This document shows, piece after piece, positions 26,336-35,798 of a stretch of DNA of 64,000 bases (position 1 is the stretch's first letter; each line of letters opens with the position of its first letter). The position numbers and the translations under genes were made by a program. Below the pieces are notes generated by a model that had not been told where the DNA came from, did not search any database, and saw nothing but the letters and a program-made list of their open reading frames with translations. Source of the DNA: a bacterium (GTDB taxonomy: Bacteria > Pseudomonadota > Gammaproteobacteria > Pseudomonadales > Moraxellaceae); assembly GCA_029945725.1 (NCBI GenBank), contig JAQSDB010000011.1, forward strand, positions 310,001-374,000, read 5' to 3'.

Positions 26336-27991
26336 GTGGAAAGAGAAGCGATGGAGTTTGATGTTGTCATCGTCGGCGGTGGCCCCGCCGGTTTGTCCGC
26401 CGCCATCCGCCTGCGTCAGCTCAGTATTGAGTCTGGCCATGAAATCTCCGTGTGTGTTGTGGAGAAGGGTTCCGAGTTCGGTGCCCATATCCTGTCGGGG
26501 GCCTGCTTTGAACCGCGTGCCCTGACTGAACTGTTCCCGAACTGGAAGGAAGAAGGCGCTCCGCTCAACACGCCAGTCATCGAAGACCAGGTGCATTTCC
26601 TGCTGAGCGAAACCCGCAGCATCCACACCCCTGACTGGGTTGTGCCCAAGCCCATGCATAACGAAGGCAACTACGTCATCAGCCTCGGTAACCTCGTGCG
26701 CTGGCTGGCCACTCGGGCTGAAGAGCTGGAAGTAAACCTCTTCCCTGGATTTGCTGCTTCCGAAGTGCTGTATGCCGAAGACGGTTCCGTGAAAGGCATT
26801 GCTACCGGTGACATGGGCGTGGCACGCGATGGCACGCACAAGCACAGCTACACGCCGGGCTATGAACTGCACGCCAAGTACACCCTGTTTGCCGAAGGTT
26901 GCCGCGGCAGCCTGGGCAAGGAACTCATCCGCAAATTCGATCTGGATAAAGACGCTGATCCCCAGCATTACGGCCTTGGCATCAAGGAACTGTGGGATAT
27001 TGATCCGGCCATGCACAAGCCGGGTCTGGTCATGCACGGTGCCGGCTGGCCCCTGTCGGAATCCGGCAGCACAGGTGGCTGGTGGCTGTATCACCACGAG
27101 AACAACCAGATTTCGGTCGGCCTCATCACCGACCTTTCCTATCACAACCCCTACCTTTCGCCGTTTGACGAAATGCAGCGCTTCAAGCACCACCCGGTGA
27201 TCAGCAAATATCTTGAAGGCGGCAAGCGTGTTTCCTACGGTGCACGCGCCATCATCAAGGGCGGCCTCAATTCCCTGCCCAGGCTGACGGTGCCGGGTGG
27301 CCTGCTGATCGGTGATGATGCCGGCTTCCTGAACTTCTCCAAGATCAAGGGCAGCCACACGGCGATGAAGTCAGGCATGCTTGCCGCTGAAGCACTCGCA
27401 GAGGCGCTGCAGGCCGGCAAGACCGGTGGCGATGAACTGGTGAGCTACACCGAAAAATTCAAGAGTTCCTGGCTGTTTGAAGAGCTCTACAAGTCACGCA
27501 ATTTCGGCCCGGCCATGCATCGCCTTGGCACGCTGATGGGGGGCGCCTTCAACTTCATCGACCAGAATATTTTCGACGGCAAGATTCCCTACACCATTCA
27601 TGACACCACGCCGGATTACACAACGCTGGATCTGGCTTCGCAAAGCACGCCGATCCAGTATCCGAAGCCTGATGGCAAGATCAGTTTCGACAAGCTTTCC
27701 TCCGTGTTCATGTCCAGCACCAATCATGAAGAAGACCAGCCGATTCATTTGCAGCTGAAAAATTCCGACGTACCCATCAAGAAAAACCTGCCCCTGTACG
27801 GCGAGCCGGCACGACTGTATTGCCCGGCTGGCGTGTATGAAGTGCTGGAAAATGCCGATGGTTCGCCGCGTTTCCAGATCAATGCGCAGAATTGTGTGCA
27901 CTGCAAAACCTGTGACATCAAGGATCCGGCCCAGAATATCAACTGGGTGGTACCGGAAGGCACGGGCGGGCCCAATTACCCGAATATGTAA
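26336..27991 (+). CDS. Electron-transfer flavoprotein:ubiquinone oxidoreductase
   Basis: GTG 26336 with caggag six bases upstream gives 551 residues, standard for the family. The N-terminal FAD-binding motif is VVIVGGGPAGLSAAIRL. The middle has the typical PGGLLIGDDAGFLNFSKIKG segment, and the C-terminus carries a 4Fe-4S ferredoxin-like site with C520, C523 and C526 (QNCVHCKTCDIKDP) plus an earlier Cys in RLYCPAG. The enzyme passes electrons from ETF, reduced during fatty acid and amino acid oxidation, to membrane ubiquinone. It has its own promoter and terminator. Confidence 0.95.
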   Translation: MEREAMEFDVVIVGGGPAGLSAAIRLRQLSIESGHEISVCVVEKGSEFGAHILSGACFEPRALTELFPNWKEEGAPLNTPVIEDQVHFLLSETRSIHTPDWVVPKPMHNEGNYVISLGNLVRWLATRAEELEVNLFPGFAASEVLYAEDGSVKGIATGDMGVARDGTHKHSYTPGYELHAKYTLFAEGCRGSLGKELIRKFDLDKDADPQHYGLGIKELWDIDPAMHKPGLVMHGAGWPLSESGSTGGWWLYHHENNQISVGLITDLSYHNPYLSPFDEMQRFKHHPVISKYLEGGKRVSYGARAIIKGGLNSLPRLTVPGGLLIGDDAGFLNFSKIKGSHTAMKSGMLAAEALAEALQAGKTGGDELVSYTEKFKSSWLFEELYKSRNFGPAMHRLGTLMGGAFNFIDQNIFDGKIPYTIHDTTPDYTTLDLASQSTPIQYPKPDGKISFDKLSSVFMSSTNHEEDQPIHLQLKNSDVPIKKNLPLYGEPARLYCPAGVYEVLENADGSPRFQINAQNCVHCKTCDIKDPAQNINWVVPEGTGGPNYPNM

Positions 27992-28006
27992 TGTGCAGAA
28001 TGCATA

Positions 28007-28040
28007 AAAGAAAAAGGCGACTTCGGTCGCCTTTTTCTTT
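28007..28040 (+). terminator. ETF-QO terminator
   Basis: aaagaaaaaggcgac pairs with gtcgcctttttcttt around a ttcg tetraloop, 16 bases after the stop. Confidence 0.9.
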
Positions 28041-28184
28041 GTCGCACCTCTTCCGATGCGACGTCATTTCCGGAGGACCGGTGCTATGGCGCTCTCTGCC
28101 CAAGTCATGCACACTCGGAAACCCAAGCGACCCAGGGCAGGATTCAACCTTGTTGACTGGTTCAAAATCATGCCGTTAACCACC

Positions 28185-28874
28185 ATGAATATTCACATGA
28201 CGCCTCTGCAACCGCTGCTTCTGACGGCCTTGCTGGCGATGATGGCCGTGCCTGTTCTGGCGGCACCGGCAAATACCCTCCCCGCAAGCAAAACGCCAGT
28301 ATCAGGCGTCCCTGCCACCACACCAGATACGCCTGCGGCTCCCGTTCGCATGCCTCCGGTCAGCGGCGTAAACAACTCGAAAACACCGACGGAAATCCAG
28401 GTCAGTCAACCGGGGCAACCCAGCTACATCATGGTTATTCCTCCTGCAAAGACGATCGCAAAAGCTCAGCCAGGCACAGCAAAAGAGCCCGCCTGTGCCA
28501 GCCTCAAGGCCCCTTATCGTGCCGGACTCTGGGAAATCACTTCCGTCAGTAATAATTCCCTGATGCCGCAGCCCATTACCGCAAAAATAAAACGTTGTGT
28601 GACCGAACGTGACGCACAGAATGCCTGCGGCTTGAATCAGCTGACCGGAGGACGCAACCGGGATTGTCAGCTCGTCGACATGCAGATCAGCAGTAATACG
28701 GCTACGTGGGGAATGCGTTGTGACAGCCCGCACTTCACCGCACAAGGCAACGGACAATCCACATTTACGGCTGATGCCTATCACGGCTCATTCAACATGA
28801 GTGCCAGTATGCAGGGCACTCCCATGAAACTGAATACAACGTTTAACGGCCACCGTCTCGGCAATTGCAAATGA
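28185..28874 (+). CDS. Secreted DUF3617-family protein
   Basis: ATG 28185 is chosen because it begins a clear signal peptide (MTPLQPLLLTALLAMMAVPV, cut near LAA); upstream in-frame ATGs give non-signal sequence. A Pro/Thr/Ala-rich linker of about 90 residues separates the signal from the C-terminal DUF3617 domain, recognisable by PYRAGLWEITS, paired cysteines (KRCVTERDAQNACG, RDCQL, MRCDSP, GNC) and a beta-rich layout. Family function is unknown; a periplasmic location is expected. The methyltransferase gene follows 12 bases later, so the two may form an operon. Confidence 0.75.
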   Translation: MNIHMTPLQPLLLTALLAMMAVPVLAAPANTLPASKTPVSGVPATTPDTPAAPVRMPPVSGVNNSKTPTEIQVSQPGQPSYIMVIPPAKTIAKAQPGTAKEPACASLKAPYRAGLWEITSVSNNSLMPQPITAKIKRCVTERDAQNACGLNQLTGGRNRDCQLVDMQISSNTATWGMRCDSPHFTAQGNGQSTFTADAYHGSFNMSASMQGTPMKLNTTFNGHRLGNCK

Positions 28875-28886
28875 GGTTCTGAGAGA

Positions 28887-29501
28887 ATGTCTCTTTACTC
28901 GCGTCACGTTTTTCCTCACCTCCTCGACTGGCTGATGTCGCAGCCAGCCTTTACCCTGGCACGTGAGGAACTGCTTGCTGAAGTCGCTGGAGATGTACTG
29001 GAAATCGGTTTTGGCACCGGCCTGAATATCGATCACTACCCCGACAGCGTAATCTCGCTGACCACGGTTGATGTCAATCCTGGCGTGCACCAGCTGGCAA
29101 AAAAACGCCTGGAAAAAGCCCGCATGCCGGTAAAGTTTGCACTGATCAGTGGCGAGAACCTGCCCATGCCGGATGCCAGCTTTGATGCGGTAGTTTCAAC
29201 ATGGACCTTGTGCAGTATCCCCGATGTCGAAAGCGCGCTACTGGAAATTCGTCGTGTATTAAAACCGGAGGGCCGTTTTTATTTTGTTGAGCACGGCCTG
29301 AGCCCTGATTCCGGCACAGCCAGATGGCAACATCGCCTGACCCCCGTGCAGAAAATCATTGCCGATGGCTGTCATCTGAATCGGGATCATTTAACGCTGA
29401 TTGCGAATGCGGGTATGACGGTCATCGAGAAAAAGCAGTTTCTGGCGCAGGGCTTGCCTGCCGTAGGCGCCTTCATGACTCTGGGCGTGGCGACGCGATA
29501 A
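28887..29501 (+). CDS. Class I SAM-dependent methyltransferase
   Basis: 204 residues from ATG 28887 with gagaga upstream. The SAM motif I is VLEIGFGTGLNIDHY, motif II acidic loop TTVDVNPG, and post-motifs FDAVVSTWTLCSIPD and EIRRVLKPEGRFYFVEHG are those of the UbiE/METTL7-like group. Substrate unknown; small molecules or lipids are usual for such proteins. The N-terminal helix (FPHLLDWLMSQPAFTLAREEL) could associate with membranes. Confidence 0.85.
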   Translation: MSLYSRHVFPHLLDWLMSQPAFTLAREELLAEVAGDVLEIGFGTGLNIDHYPDSVISLTTVDVNPGVHQLAKKRLEKARMPVKFALISGENLPMPDASFDAVVSTWTLCSIPDVESALLEIRRVLKPEGRFYFVEHGLSPDSGTARWQHRLTPVQKIIADGCHLNRDHLTLIANAGMTVIEKKQFLAQGLPAVGAFMTLGVATR

Positions 29502-29613
29502 GCCTTTAGCCGGTTGTTGGGCCCTGCGTCCTGAGGGCCTGATCGGGAGGACTGGCGGCAGCGACAAGGATAAAGGCAGGCATGAGACATCCTGCGCCGC
29601 CATGATGAACCCT

Positions 29614-30117
29614 CTAGCGTGCGAGCACGAAGCGTGCTGAAACGCCCTTGCCATCACTTTGCTTCTCCGCCTGTGCCTCCTGCACCTTGATGCCCTGGGC
29701 CGACAAGGTGGCCAGCCATTTTGCAACGGTATTGAAATCGGCACGCTCAAGCCAGACCCTGGCCTGCTCTTCGCCTTCAGGCTCAACGCGGCTGAGTGTC
29801 AGGCCCTGGGCACCGGCAGCATTACTGACAATCCCCAGCACGGAGCCTGTTGCGGCAGAGTGAGTGCCACCCGACTGACCGGCACTGGCCTGTATCAACT
29901 GCATCAGCTCGAGATTATTCACATACTGCACGCGGGCATTTTGCGCGGCATGCCGCGATGGCAGCCAGATGCCAATATCCAGAACCAGCAAGGCAAGACA
30001 GATTCCCAGTATCCTTAATGCCTGCTGTTCACGCGGAGCCAGTAACAACCAGCGCTGGCGCAATGGGGCAATGCTTTCGAGCCAGTTTTGCTGCACGCTC
30101 ATAAAAAAAGCATTCAT
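29614..30117 (-). CDS. gspM: Type II secretion protein GspM
   Basis: 167 residues with one membrane helix (about 33-52, ALRILGICLALLVLDIGIW) preceded by the typical SLAPREQ-type segment (LLLAPREQQ). A periplasmic ferredoxin-like domain follows (LSRVEPEGEEQARVWLERADF). GspM partners GspL in the inner-membrane platform. Its ATG overlaps the gspL stop by four bases. It is the last gene of the cluster here; gspN is not next to it. Confidence 0.88.
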   Translation of the reverse strand: MNAFFMSVQQNWLESIAPLRQRWLLLAPREQQALRILGICLALLVLDIGIWLPSRHAAQNARVQYVNNLELMQLIQASAGQSGGTHSAATGSVLGIVSNAAGAQGLTLSRVEPEGEEQARVWLERADFNTVAKWLATLSAQGIKVQEAQAEKQSDGKGVSARFVLAR

Positions 30118-31334
30118 GCGCCACCCTCCACACGCAAACGACCACGAATCACACTGCCCTGCGAATTGGCAGACACAATTTCAGCATGAAACCCCTGGCC
30201 TTCCAGCTTTTGCTTGAAGCCGTCAAGGTCGCCCAGTGCGCGTGCATCCACATCCAGCGTGATTACGCCGCCTGAAAAATCCACACGCTGGGTATCAAGA
30301 CCCGAACCCTGAAGGGATTCAGCCACGCGGGTCAGGAGAGGCAGCACAGAGCCGTCGCTGCGCGTTTCATTGCTGTGGCCCTTCATGCGCTTTTGCACTT
30401 CAGGCAATGCCTTCGTGGCAGACAGTCTTTCCTGTGCATACGTGGATTTGTAGCGGACAACAGCGGCTTCACCCACCTTGTCTGCCTGGTATTTGTAGTA
30501 GCCGTAGTAAACCCATTCGCTAAGCAGCTGGACTGAAAATGCCACCGCGACAAAAATGGCGGCCAGACGCAATGTTGAAGGCAGGGAAAATCCCTGCGTC
30601 GTTGAAAAGTTTCCCTGCAGGAAGTTGGCCGGGTGCTTGCTCCAGTCGGTGCCGGCAGCAAGCGCCGAGGCAATCTCCAGCCCCTCCACAAAATGACACT
30701 CCACCAGACTGTGCTTGTCTGCCCATGCCTGTACTTGTGCCCTTGATATGGCATCAGGCAGGGCTGCGCTGATGGTCAGTGGCGTTAATGCATCGCGCTC
30801 CTGCAGCGCAGCCTCCAGCATCAGCGCCATGGTGCCGGTTTCCAGTACGGCACCGCCAAGCGGGCCGGTACGCAAGGCGGTCAGTGCATTGTCCCAGGTC
30901 ACCAGCTGCCACTCGCTTTCATCCGCAGGCACCAGCAGCAGATCAGGCAACAGCGCGATGATGGCAAGACCGGCGGTACGAAGCGCCAGCAAGTGTTCCT
31001 GCAAGGTGGTTTTGGCAATGGCAATCAGCGGTGTTGTACCGTCATCCTGACTGGCGCCTGCAATAACCTGAAGATTCTCGGCATCGTCACCCACCTGCTC
31101 CTCAATCAACCAGGCCAGGGATTGTGTTGCCTGGCGCAGCTGTTTGGCGCTGATCGTGACCGTGGTGAAAAGACACTGGCTGGAAGGCAGAAAAACCACA
31201 CAGGCAGTCCCGGGATACCGAAGTGCAAAATGTTCGGGTGCATCCCGGCCCATATCCTCAAGCCCGTCGGCAGAGGACAACCAGGCATGGCACTCATGAC
31301 CTTGCACAGGCAAATGCAGGAAAAGTGTATTCAT
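30114..31334 (-). CDS. gspL: Type II secretion protein GspL
   Basis: 406 residues. A cytoplasmic actin-like domain (1-240) that docks GspE is followed by a membrane helix (about 255-272, LRLAAIFVAVAFSVQLL) and a periplasmic ferredoxin-like domain (about 325-406, LTRVAESLQGSGLDTQRVDFS). It couples the ATPase to the platform. It overlaps gspK (ATGA) upstream and gspM downstream. Confidence 0.9.
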   Translation of the reverse strand: MNTLFLHLPVQGHECHAWLSSADGLEDMGRDAPEHFALRYPGTACVVFLPSSQCLFTTVTISAKQLRQATQSLAWLIEEQVGDDAENLQVIAGASQDDGTTPLIAIAKTTLQEHLLALRTAGLAIIALLPDLLLVPADESEWQLVTWDNALTALRTGPLGGAVLETGTMALMLEAALQERDALTPLTISAALPDAISRAQVQAWADKHSLVECHFVEGLEIASALAAGTDWSKHPANFLQGNFSTTQGFSLPSTLRLAAIFVAVAFSVQLLSEWVYYGYYKYQADKVGEAAVVRYKSTYAQERLSATKALPEVQKRMKGHSNETRSDGSVLPLLTRVAESLQGSGLDTQRVDFSGGVITLDVDARALGDLDGFKQKLEGQGFHAEIVSANSQGSVIRGRLRVEGGA

Positions 31335-32410
31335 AAAAGATCCCGGGCGGCTTTTACGGCGCTGTCCATGGTCGGGTCACTGTTATTGTTGGTGCCACTG
31401 TTGCTGCCAGCGGATGCAGCAGGAGCAGCAAACTTCTGGCTGAAGTCGCGGGCAATGACGTTGAGTGTACCGGAATCGCCGCGGGCAATCACCGCAAGCA
31501 CCATGCTGTGACGCCCGGCAATTTCGGCATCGGCGAGCAGCTGGAAATAATGGCTGCGCACATCAATCTGCTGACGAATTTCCGTCTTCTTCGTGGCATC
31601 AAGGCCATTGAAAACAGGTTGTGCAAGGAACTCATCGACGCTGGCATAGCCCTTGGACGGGCGTTGCGATGAAAGCTCGGAGGCATTGCGTGAAGTCATG
31701 CTGGTGGTCAACGCTGCCAGTGTGACCGGATCAGCCGTATTGATGTTGAGCAAGGCTGTTGCAGGCAGGGCACAGACATAGGGTCGCAGTTTGGCGATGA
31801 TTTCCGGCGTAAAACCCTTGATCAGCCGCAGCTCGGAGATATCACTGATGGGCTGGTTGGCCACGCGGTAGGGAGTATCAAGGCGTGAATACATATCGTC
31901 TTCGGCGCCATCACTGCCGGTGGCCTCATTGTCGGCATCAATCCAGTCGGTGAGTGCAGGCACCAGCGTGTCGGGCAAGCCCAGGCTTTTAAGCAGGCGC
32001 TGGAATATGGCAGCGGCCACCGGATCGGGGGCGTTGTCATGCCAGATACGGTTCAGGTTGAAGTGTGCCTGTTGATCACTAACGCGGGCATGAATCACCC
32101 CGCCATCAACCGGAAAAGGCGGGAAAGGCTGCGCCCATGTCTCCCCCGGATGATCTACCTGCCGGCTGTTGCGTTTGTCATCATCAAAATCCTGACGCAA
32201 GACTTCGCGAACAAAATCCTCGGCACCCTGCGTGTAAAGCCACGCCTGGTCCTGATCAAAAAGGCCTGCCGCATGCTGCAGTGCCAGAAACTGGCTGCGC
32301 AGCATGCCGACCGCCAGAATGGTGGCAATGGCAACCACCAGCAACACGGTGATCAGTGCCACTCCATTCATGTGCTCGCGCGTTGCCCGCTCAGGGAGTC
32401 GACTTGGCAT
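31331..32410 (-). CDS. gspK: Type II secretion minor pseudopilin GspK
   Basis: 359 residues from ATG 32410, overlapping gspJ by 20 bases; ATG 32371 is an alternative. The prepilin leader is cut between G and V in REHMNG-VALITVLLVVAIATILA, and as usual for GspK the first mature residue is not Phe. The large alpha domain inserted in the pilin fold (DWIDADNEATGSDGAEDDMY) provides the acidic calcium-binding residues. GspK caps the pseudopilus tip with GspI and GspJ. Confidence 0.9.
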   Translation of the reverse strand: MPSRLPERATREHMNGVALITVLLVVAIATILAVGMLRSQFLALQHAAGLFDQDQAWLYTQGAEDFVREVLRQDFDDDKRNSRQVDHPGETWAQPFPPFPVDGGVIHARVSDQQAHFNLNRIWHDNAPDPVAAAIFQRLLKSLGLPDTLVPALTDWIDADNEATGSDGAEDDMYSRLDTPYRVANQPISDISELRLIKGFTPEIIAKLRPYVCALPATALLNINTADPVTLAALTTSMTSRNASELSSQRPSKGYASVDEFLAQPVFNGLDATKKTEIRQQIDVRSHYFQLLADAEIAGRHSMVLAVIARGDSGTLNVIARDFSQKFAAPAASAGSNSGTNNNSDPTMDSAVKAARDLL

Positions 32411-33041
32411 TCTGGTTCACATTGCTGTCGGTTTCGGGCAGGGGAATAACCCGGCGTATTTCCCCCCAGGGCTGCAGGCTGAAACGGATTTCCACCGCCT
32501 CGGGCAAAGGCAGTACTTTCCTGTCTTTCTGGCTTTGAGCCAGAGTAGGCCAGGTTGTACTCCAGCTGCCGTTGGCAAAAGCCTGGAGATGAAAGTCACT
32601 GACCTTGTCCAGCAGCACGATTTTTACCGGTGCACTCAGGCGCGCCCTGTCCAGTACCTGCCAGTGTTCGCGGATCAATTGTTCATTCTCAACCCGGTAG
32701 CGTACGCGAATCATGTCACTGCGCACTTCCTGCAGGGGATTGCGCCAGCCGCGGCGAGTCAGTTCCATGGTGTTTTCTTTTGGGAAATACAGTGCGGGCT
32801 GGTCATCGCCAAACTCGTCACGCACAGAACGCGATGCGGCCTGGACAAGATCCCGCTGCATGATCATTTCGGCTTTTTGCAGGCTTTGCAGCGCCTGCTC
32901 ATGTTGCAATCCGCGATCACGCACCATCACGGTATCGCTGACAAGACGAAAAGAAGCCACGGCAATCAATGCCAGAATGGCTATGGCCACCAGCAATTCA
33001 AGCAGGGTGAAACCTTCAGGACGCGGGTGTTGTTGCGGCAT
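32391..33041 (-). CDS. gspJ: Type II secretion minor pseudopilin GspJ
   Basis: 216 residues. Prepilin peptidase site MPQQHPRPEG-FTLLELLVA, with E5 of the mature protein, then the hydrophobic helix. The rest is beta-rich. It forms the pseudopilus tip with GspI and GspK. The start overlaps the end of gspI by 26 bases. Confidence 0.9.
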   Translation of the reverse strand: MPQQHPRPEGFTLLELLVAIAILALIAVASFRLVSDTVMVRDRGLQHEQALQSLQKAEMIMQRDLVQAASRSVRDEFGDDQPALYFPKENTMELTRRGWRNPLQEVRSDMIRVRYRVENEQLIREHWQVLDRARLSAPVKIVLLDKVSDFHLQAFANGSWSTTWPTLAQSQKDRKVLPLPEAVEIRFSLQPWGEIRRVIPLPETDSNVNQNAKSTP

Positions 33042-33441
33042 TCTGAGCCTGAGTCCTGGCCAGAAAGCCGGTGACTACCGTGACGGGAGAAGCGGCGTCA
33101 GCAGACGCTCCGGATTTCTGTGCAACGGAAAGCTGAAGCAGGCGAACGCCCGGTGCGGGGGTGCCCTGGGTCTTGATGGTGATCACCCAGTCGCGTTCCG
33201 CCATTTTTACGTTGATGGTGCTCTCACCAATATCCGGAAATACTTTCTGCAAACGCATATCCGCCAACTGGTTAAGCGCCACCCAGTGTGCCAGTGTTTT
33301 GGTCTCAAGGCGCTGGTCTGTGGTGAGCTGGGTGTTCTGTGCATTCAACAAGGCCAGAGCGGCAATGGCAAACACCGCCGTTGCTACGAGCACTTCCAGT
33401 AGTGTGAATCCGCGCCCCATGCGTCCGGCTTTAATTGCCAT
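33016..33441 (-). CDS. gspI: Type II secretion minor pseudopilin GspI
   Basis: ATG 33441 has aagga eight bases upstream and gives 141 residues, near the usual 120-130; an ATG at 33450 is also possible. The leader is MAIKAGRMGRG-FTLLEVLVATAVFA. It overlaps gspH by 11 bases. Part of the pseudopilus tip. Confidence 0.88.
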   Translation of the reverse strand: MAIKAGRMGRGFTLLEVLVATAVFAIAALALLNAQNTQLTTDQRLETKTLAHWVALNQLADMRLQKVFPDIGESTINVKMAERDWVITIKTQGTPAPGVRLLQLSVAQKSGASADAASPVTVVTGFLARTQAQNAATTPAS

Positions 33442-34057
33442 GCCGGTCATCCTTGCGCTCATCCGCATTTGCACTGTCGCCTGTGCGACTGACACGACCA
33501 ATGGCATCAATGTCAATTTCGCTTTTCAGTTCGGGCTTATCCGTCACCTGAATCTCCAGACTGGACGGGCTGGCCTCGCCACTGGAGAGCAGGAAAATAT
33601 CCGGACTGATACGCGGGCCCTCGTCTTCCCTGCTTTTTGAAAGCCGGGCATCGCCTTCAGCGTCACTTTTGGCATTAGCCAGTAACGGCAAGGTTATTTT
33701 GCCGCCACGCAGCACATGAATATCAAGCCCTTCCGCCAGTTCTCGTTCACGGAAAATGCCGCTCTCCGGACATGGTTTCCAGCGCTGCCGGACCTCATCC
33801 AGACAAAGAAAGTAATAACCCTTGTCAGTGATTTTAAGACCGTACTCCTGATTTTGCATGACGGCTTCATCGGCCGCTTGCGTAATCAATGCAACGAGCC
33901 GGTCAGACTCATCCTGCAAATGGCGCTCGGCTCCTCCGGGATTAAGGCTGAGCATGGCAACACCACTGATGATGCCGACAATCAGCACGACCATCAGCAC
34001 TTCCAGCAGCGTGAATCCGCGGCTGTAAAAGTACTGTGTTGATCGTGTCATTGTCAT
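33431..34057 (-). CDS. gspH: Type II secretion minor pseudopilin GspH
   Basis: 208 residues, leader MTMTRSTQYFYSRG-FTLLEVLMV. Downstream is the GspH-type RLVALITQAADEAVMQNQEYG segment. An acidic, Ser-rich insertion in the second half (DAEGDARLSKSREDEG) makes it a little longer than typical. It links the tip complex to the GspG filament. Confidence 0.88.
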   Translation of the reverse strand: MTMTRSTQYFYSRGFTLLEVLMVVLIVGIISGVAMLSLNPGGAERHLQDESDRLVALITQAADEAVMQNQEYGLKITDKGYYFLCLDEVRQRWKPCPESGIFRERELAEGLDIHVLRGGKITLPLLANAKSDAEGDARLSKSREDEGPRISPDIFLLSSGEASPSSLEIQVTDKPELKSEIDIDAIGRVSRTGDSANADERKDDRHGN

Positions 34058-34075
34058 GGTGACCAGGTATGCGGC

Positions 34076-34525
34076 TTATTCGTAATAAATATCAGCGTTA
34101 TTACCCTCGCCGCCTTCGGCACCATCCGCACCCCAGCTGTAAAGATCAAACGCTTTCTTGCTTCCGGGAACCACATACTGGAACGGGTGGCCCCAGGCAT
34201 CTTCCGGCATCTTGCGCAGATAGCCACCATCGGGAAAGGACTTGGCGGAGGCCGGTTTTTTCACCAGCGCTTCCAGGCCCTCATCGGTAGTCGGGTATTT
34301 GTGATTGTCGAGCTTGTAGAGTTCGAGGGCATTGGCAATCGATGACAGGCTGGCCTTGCTGGTGGTCACGCGCGCCTGTTCATCCTTGCCGATGACATTG
34401 GTCATCACGATGGTGGCGAGAATGCCGAGAATGGCGACCACTACCATGACTTCAATGAGGGTAAAGCCCCTCTGCCCGGCTTGCCGTTTTTCGCATATTT
34501 TCACACTGTTCATTTTTGTACTCAT
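34076..34525 (-). CDS. gspG: Type II secretion major pseudopilin GspG
   Basis: 149 residues with leader ending RQAGQRG and mature start FTLIEVMVVVAILGILAT. The C-terminal calcium-binding loop region typical of GspG is present (PFQYVVPGSKKAFDLYSWGADG, then GGEGNNADIYYE). It is the main subunit of the pseudopilus. Starts at ATG 34525 or 34513. Confidence 0.93.
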   Translation of the reverse strand: MSTKMNSVKICEKRQAGQRGFTLIEVMVVVAILGILATIVMTNVIGKDEQARVTTSKASLSSIANALELYKLDNHKYPTTDEGLEALVKKPASAKSFPDGGYLRKMPEDAWGHPFQYVVPGSKKAFDLYSWGADGAEGGEGNNADIYYE

Positions 34526-34529
34526 GGTT

Positions 34530-35747
34530 TCATTTCACAAGATTATTCATGCTGAGAATAGGCAGCATGATGGCCAGAACAATCATCAGGACAACGCCAG
34601 CCATCACCAGCAGCATCATGGGTTCAAACAAACCGACCAGGGTGGTGATCAGGTTGCCGAGTTCTTTTTCCTGCATGGTGGCTGCCCGCGACAGCATTTC
34701 ATCCAGTTCGCCGCTTTGTTCGCCGCTGGCAATCATCTGCATCATCATGGGCGGGAAGTAACCACTGTCTTCCAGTGCCCGGCTCAGGCTTCCGCCTTCG
34801 GTCACCTTCACCGCCGCATGGCGAATGGCATCACGTATCAGCAGGTTGGAGCTGACTTCGGCTGCAATGCGCAGCGCCTCCACCAGCGGCACACCACTGC
34901 GTGTCAGGATACTGAGCGTGCTGGCAAAGCGCGACGCATTGGCGCCACGAACCATTTTCTTGATAAGGGGGAGTCGCAACTGCCAGCCATGCAGGCGATA
35001 ACGGGTGCTGTCTTTTTTCAGCAGGGGTCTGGCCATGAAGCCGGTGATGATCAATAGCAACAGCAACCACGGCCCTACGGTTTTGACAAAGTTGCTCGCT
35101 GCAATCAGGCCCCTGGTCAGCAGCGGCAATTGCTGCTTGCTGCTGTCAAATACCTTGACGATATCCGGCACCACATAGGTCAGCATGCCCAGCACGATGC
35201 CTGTGGCCAGCAAGGTAAGGATGATGGGGTAAATCATCGCCCCCTGGATTTTTTTCTGGGTGTCGTAGCGGGACTCGGTGTAATCGGCGAGCTGGTTCAG
35301 CACCAGATCGAGATGCCCCGATTTTTCGCCAGCAGCAACAGTCGCCCGATAAAGCTCAGGAAACGCACTGGGGAATTCGCTGAAAGCCTGCGCCAGGGTA
35401 TAGCCCTCAATGACGCGCGCGCGAACGGCCATCATCAGGCTGTGCAAGCCGGGGCGTTCTGTCTGGCGCGATACCGCACGCAGGCATTCCTCTATCGGGA
35501 TGCCGGCCTGAATGAGTGTGGCCAGCTGGCGCGTGATAAGTGCCAGCTCATAGGCACTCATGCCACCGCTTAAAAATGAAAATCCCTTGCCCTCATTTTT
35601 ATGCTGGCTGGCTGCTGGTTCTACCGATACCGGCAGCCAGCCCTTGTCGCGCAATTGCTGGCGTACCTGGCGCGCACTGTCAGCCTCCAGCACCCCTTTC
35701 TGCTTGCGTCCATCTGCGTCTACGGAAATGTATTCAAAAGCCGGCAT
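34530..35747 (-). CDS. gspF: Type II secretion platform protein GspF
   Basis: 405 residues, standard size. N-terminus MPAFEYISVDADGRKQKGVLEA and two repeated cytoplasmic T2SSF domains with three membrane helices (about 170-195, 220-240, 375-398) are seen. It is the polytopic core that the ATPase GspE turns. It lies four bases after gspG on the other side and 51 bases after gspE. Confidence 0.93.
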   Translation of the reverse strand: MPAFEYISVDADGRKQKGVLEADSARQVRQQLRDKGWLPVSVEPAASQHKNEGKGFSFLSGGMSAYELALITRQLATLIQAGIPIEECLRAVSRQTERPGLHSLMMAVRARVIEGYTLAQAFSEFPSAFPELYRATVAAGEKSGHLDLVLNQLADYTESRYDTQKKIQGAMIYPIILTLLATGIVLGMLTYVVPDIVKVFDSSKQQLPLLTRGLIAASNFVKTVGPWLLLLLIITGFMARPLLKKDSTRYRLHGWQLRLPLIKKMVRGANASRFASTLSILTRSGVPLVEALRIAAEVSSNLLIRDAIRHAAVKVTEGGSLSRALEDSGYFPPMMMQMIASGEQSGELDEMLSRAATMQEKELGNLITTLVGLFEPMMLLVMAGVVLMIVLAIMLPILSMNNLVK

Positions 35748-35798
35748 GAACGGATCGTTCCTTAACAGTGTGCTGAAAAATGCGTTTTCATCAGGCTG

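Noticed and set aside
26288-27358. Long open frame antisense to the ETF-QO gene
   Set aside because: Mirror of a strongly supported coding frame in GC-rich DNA.
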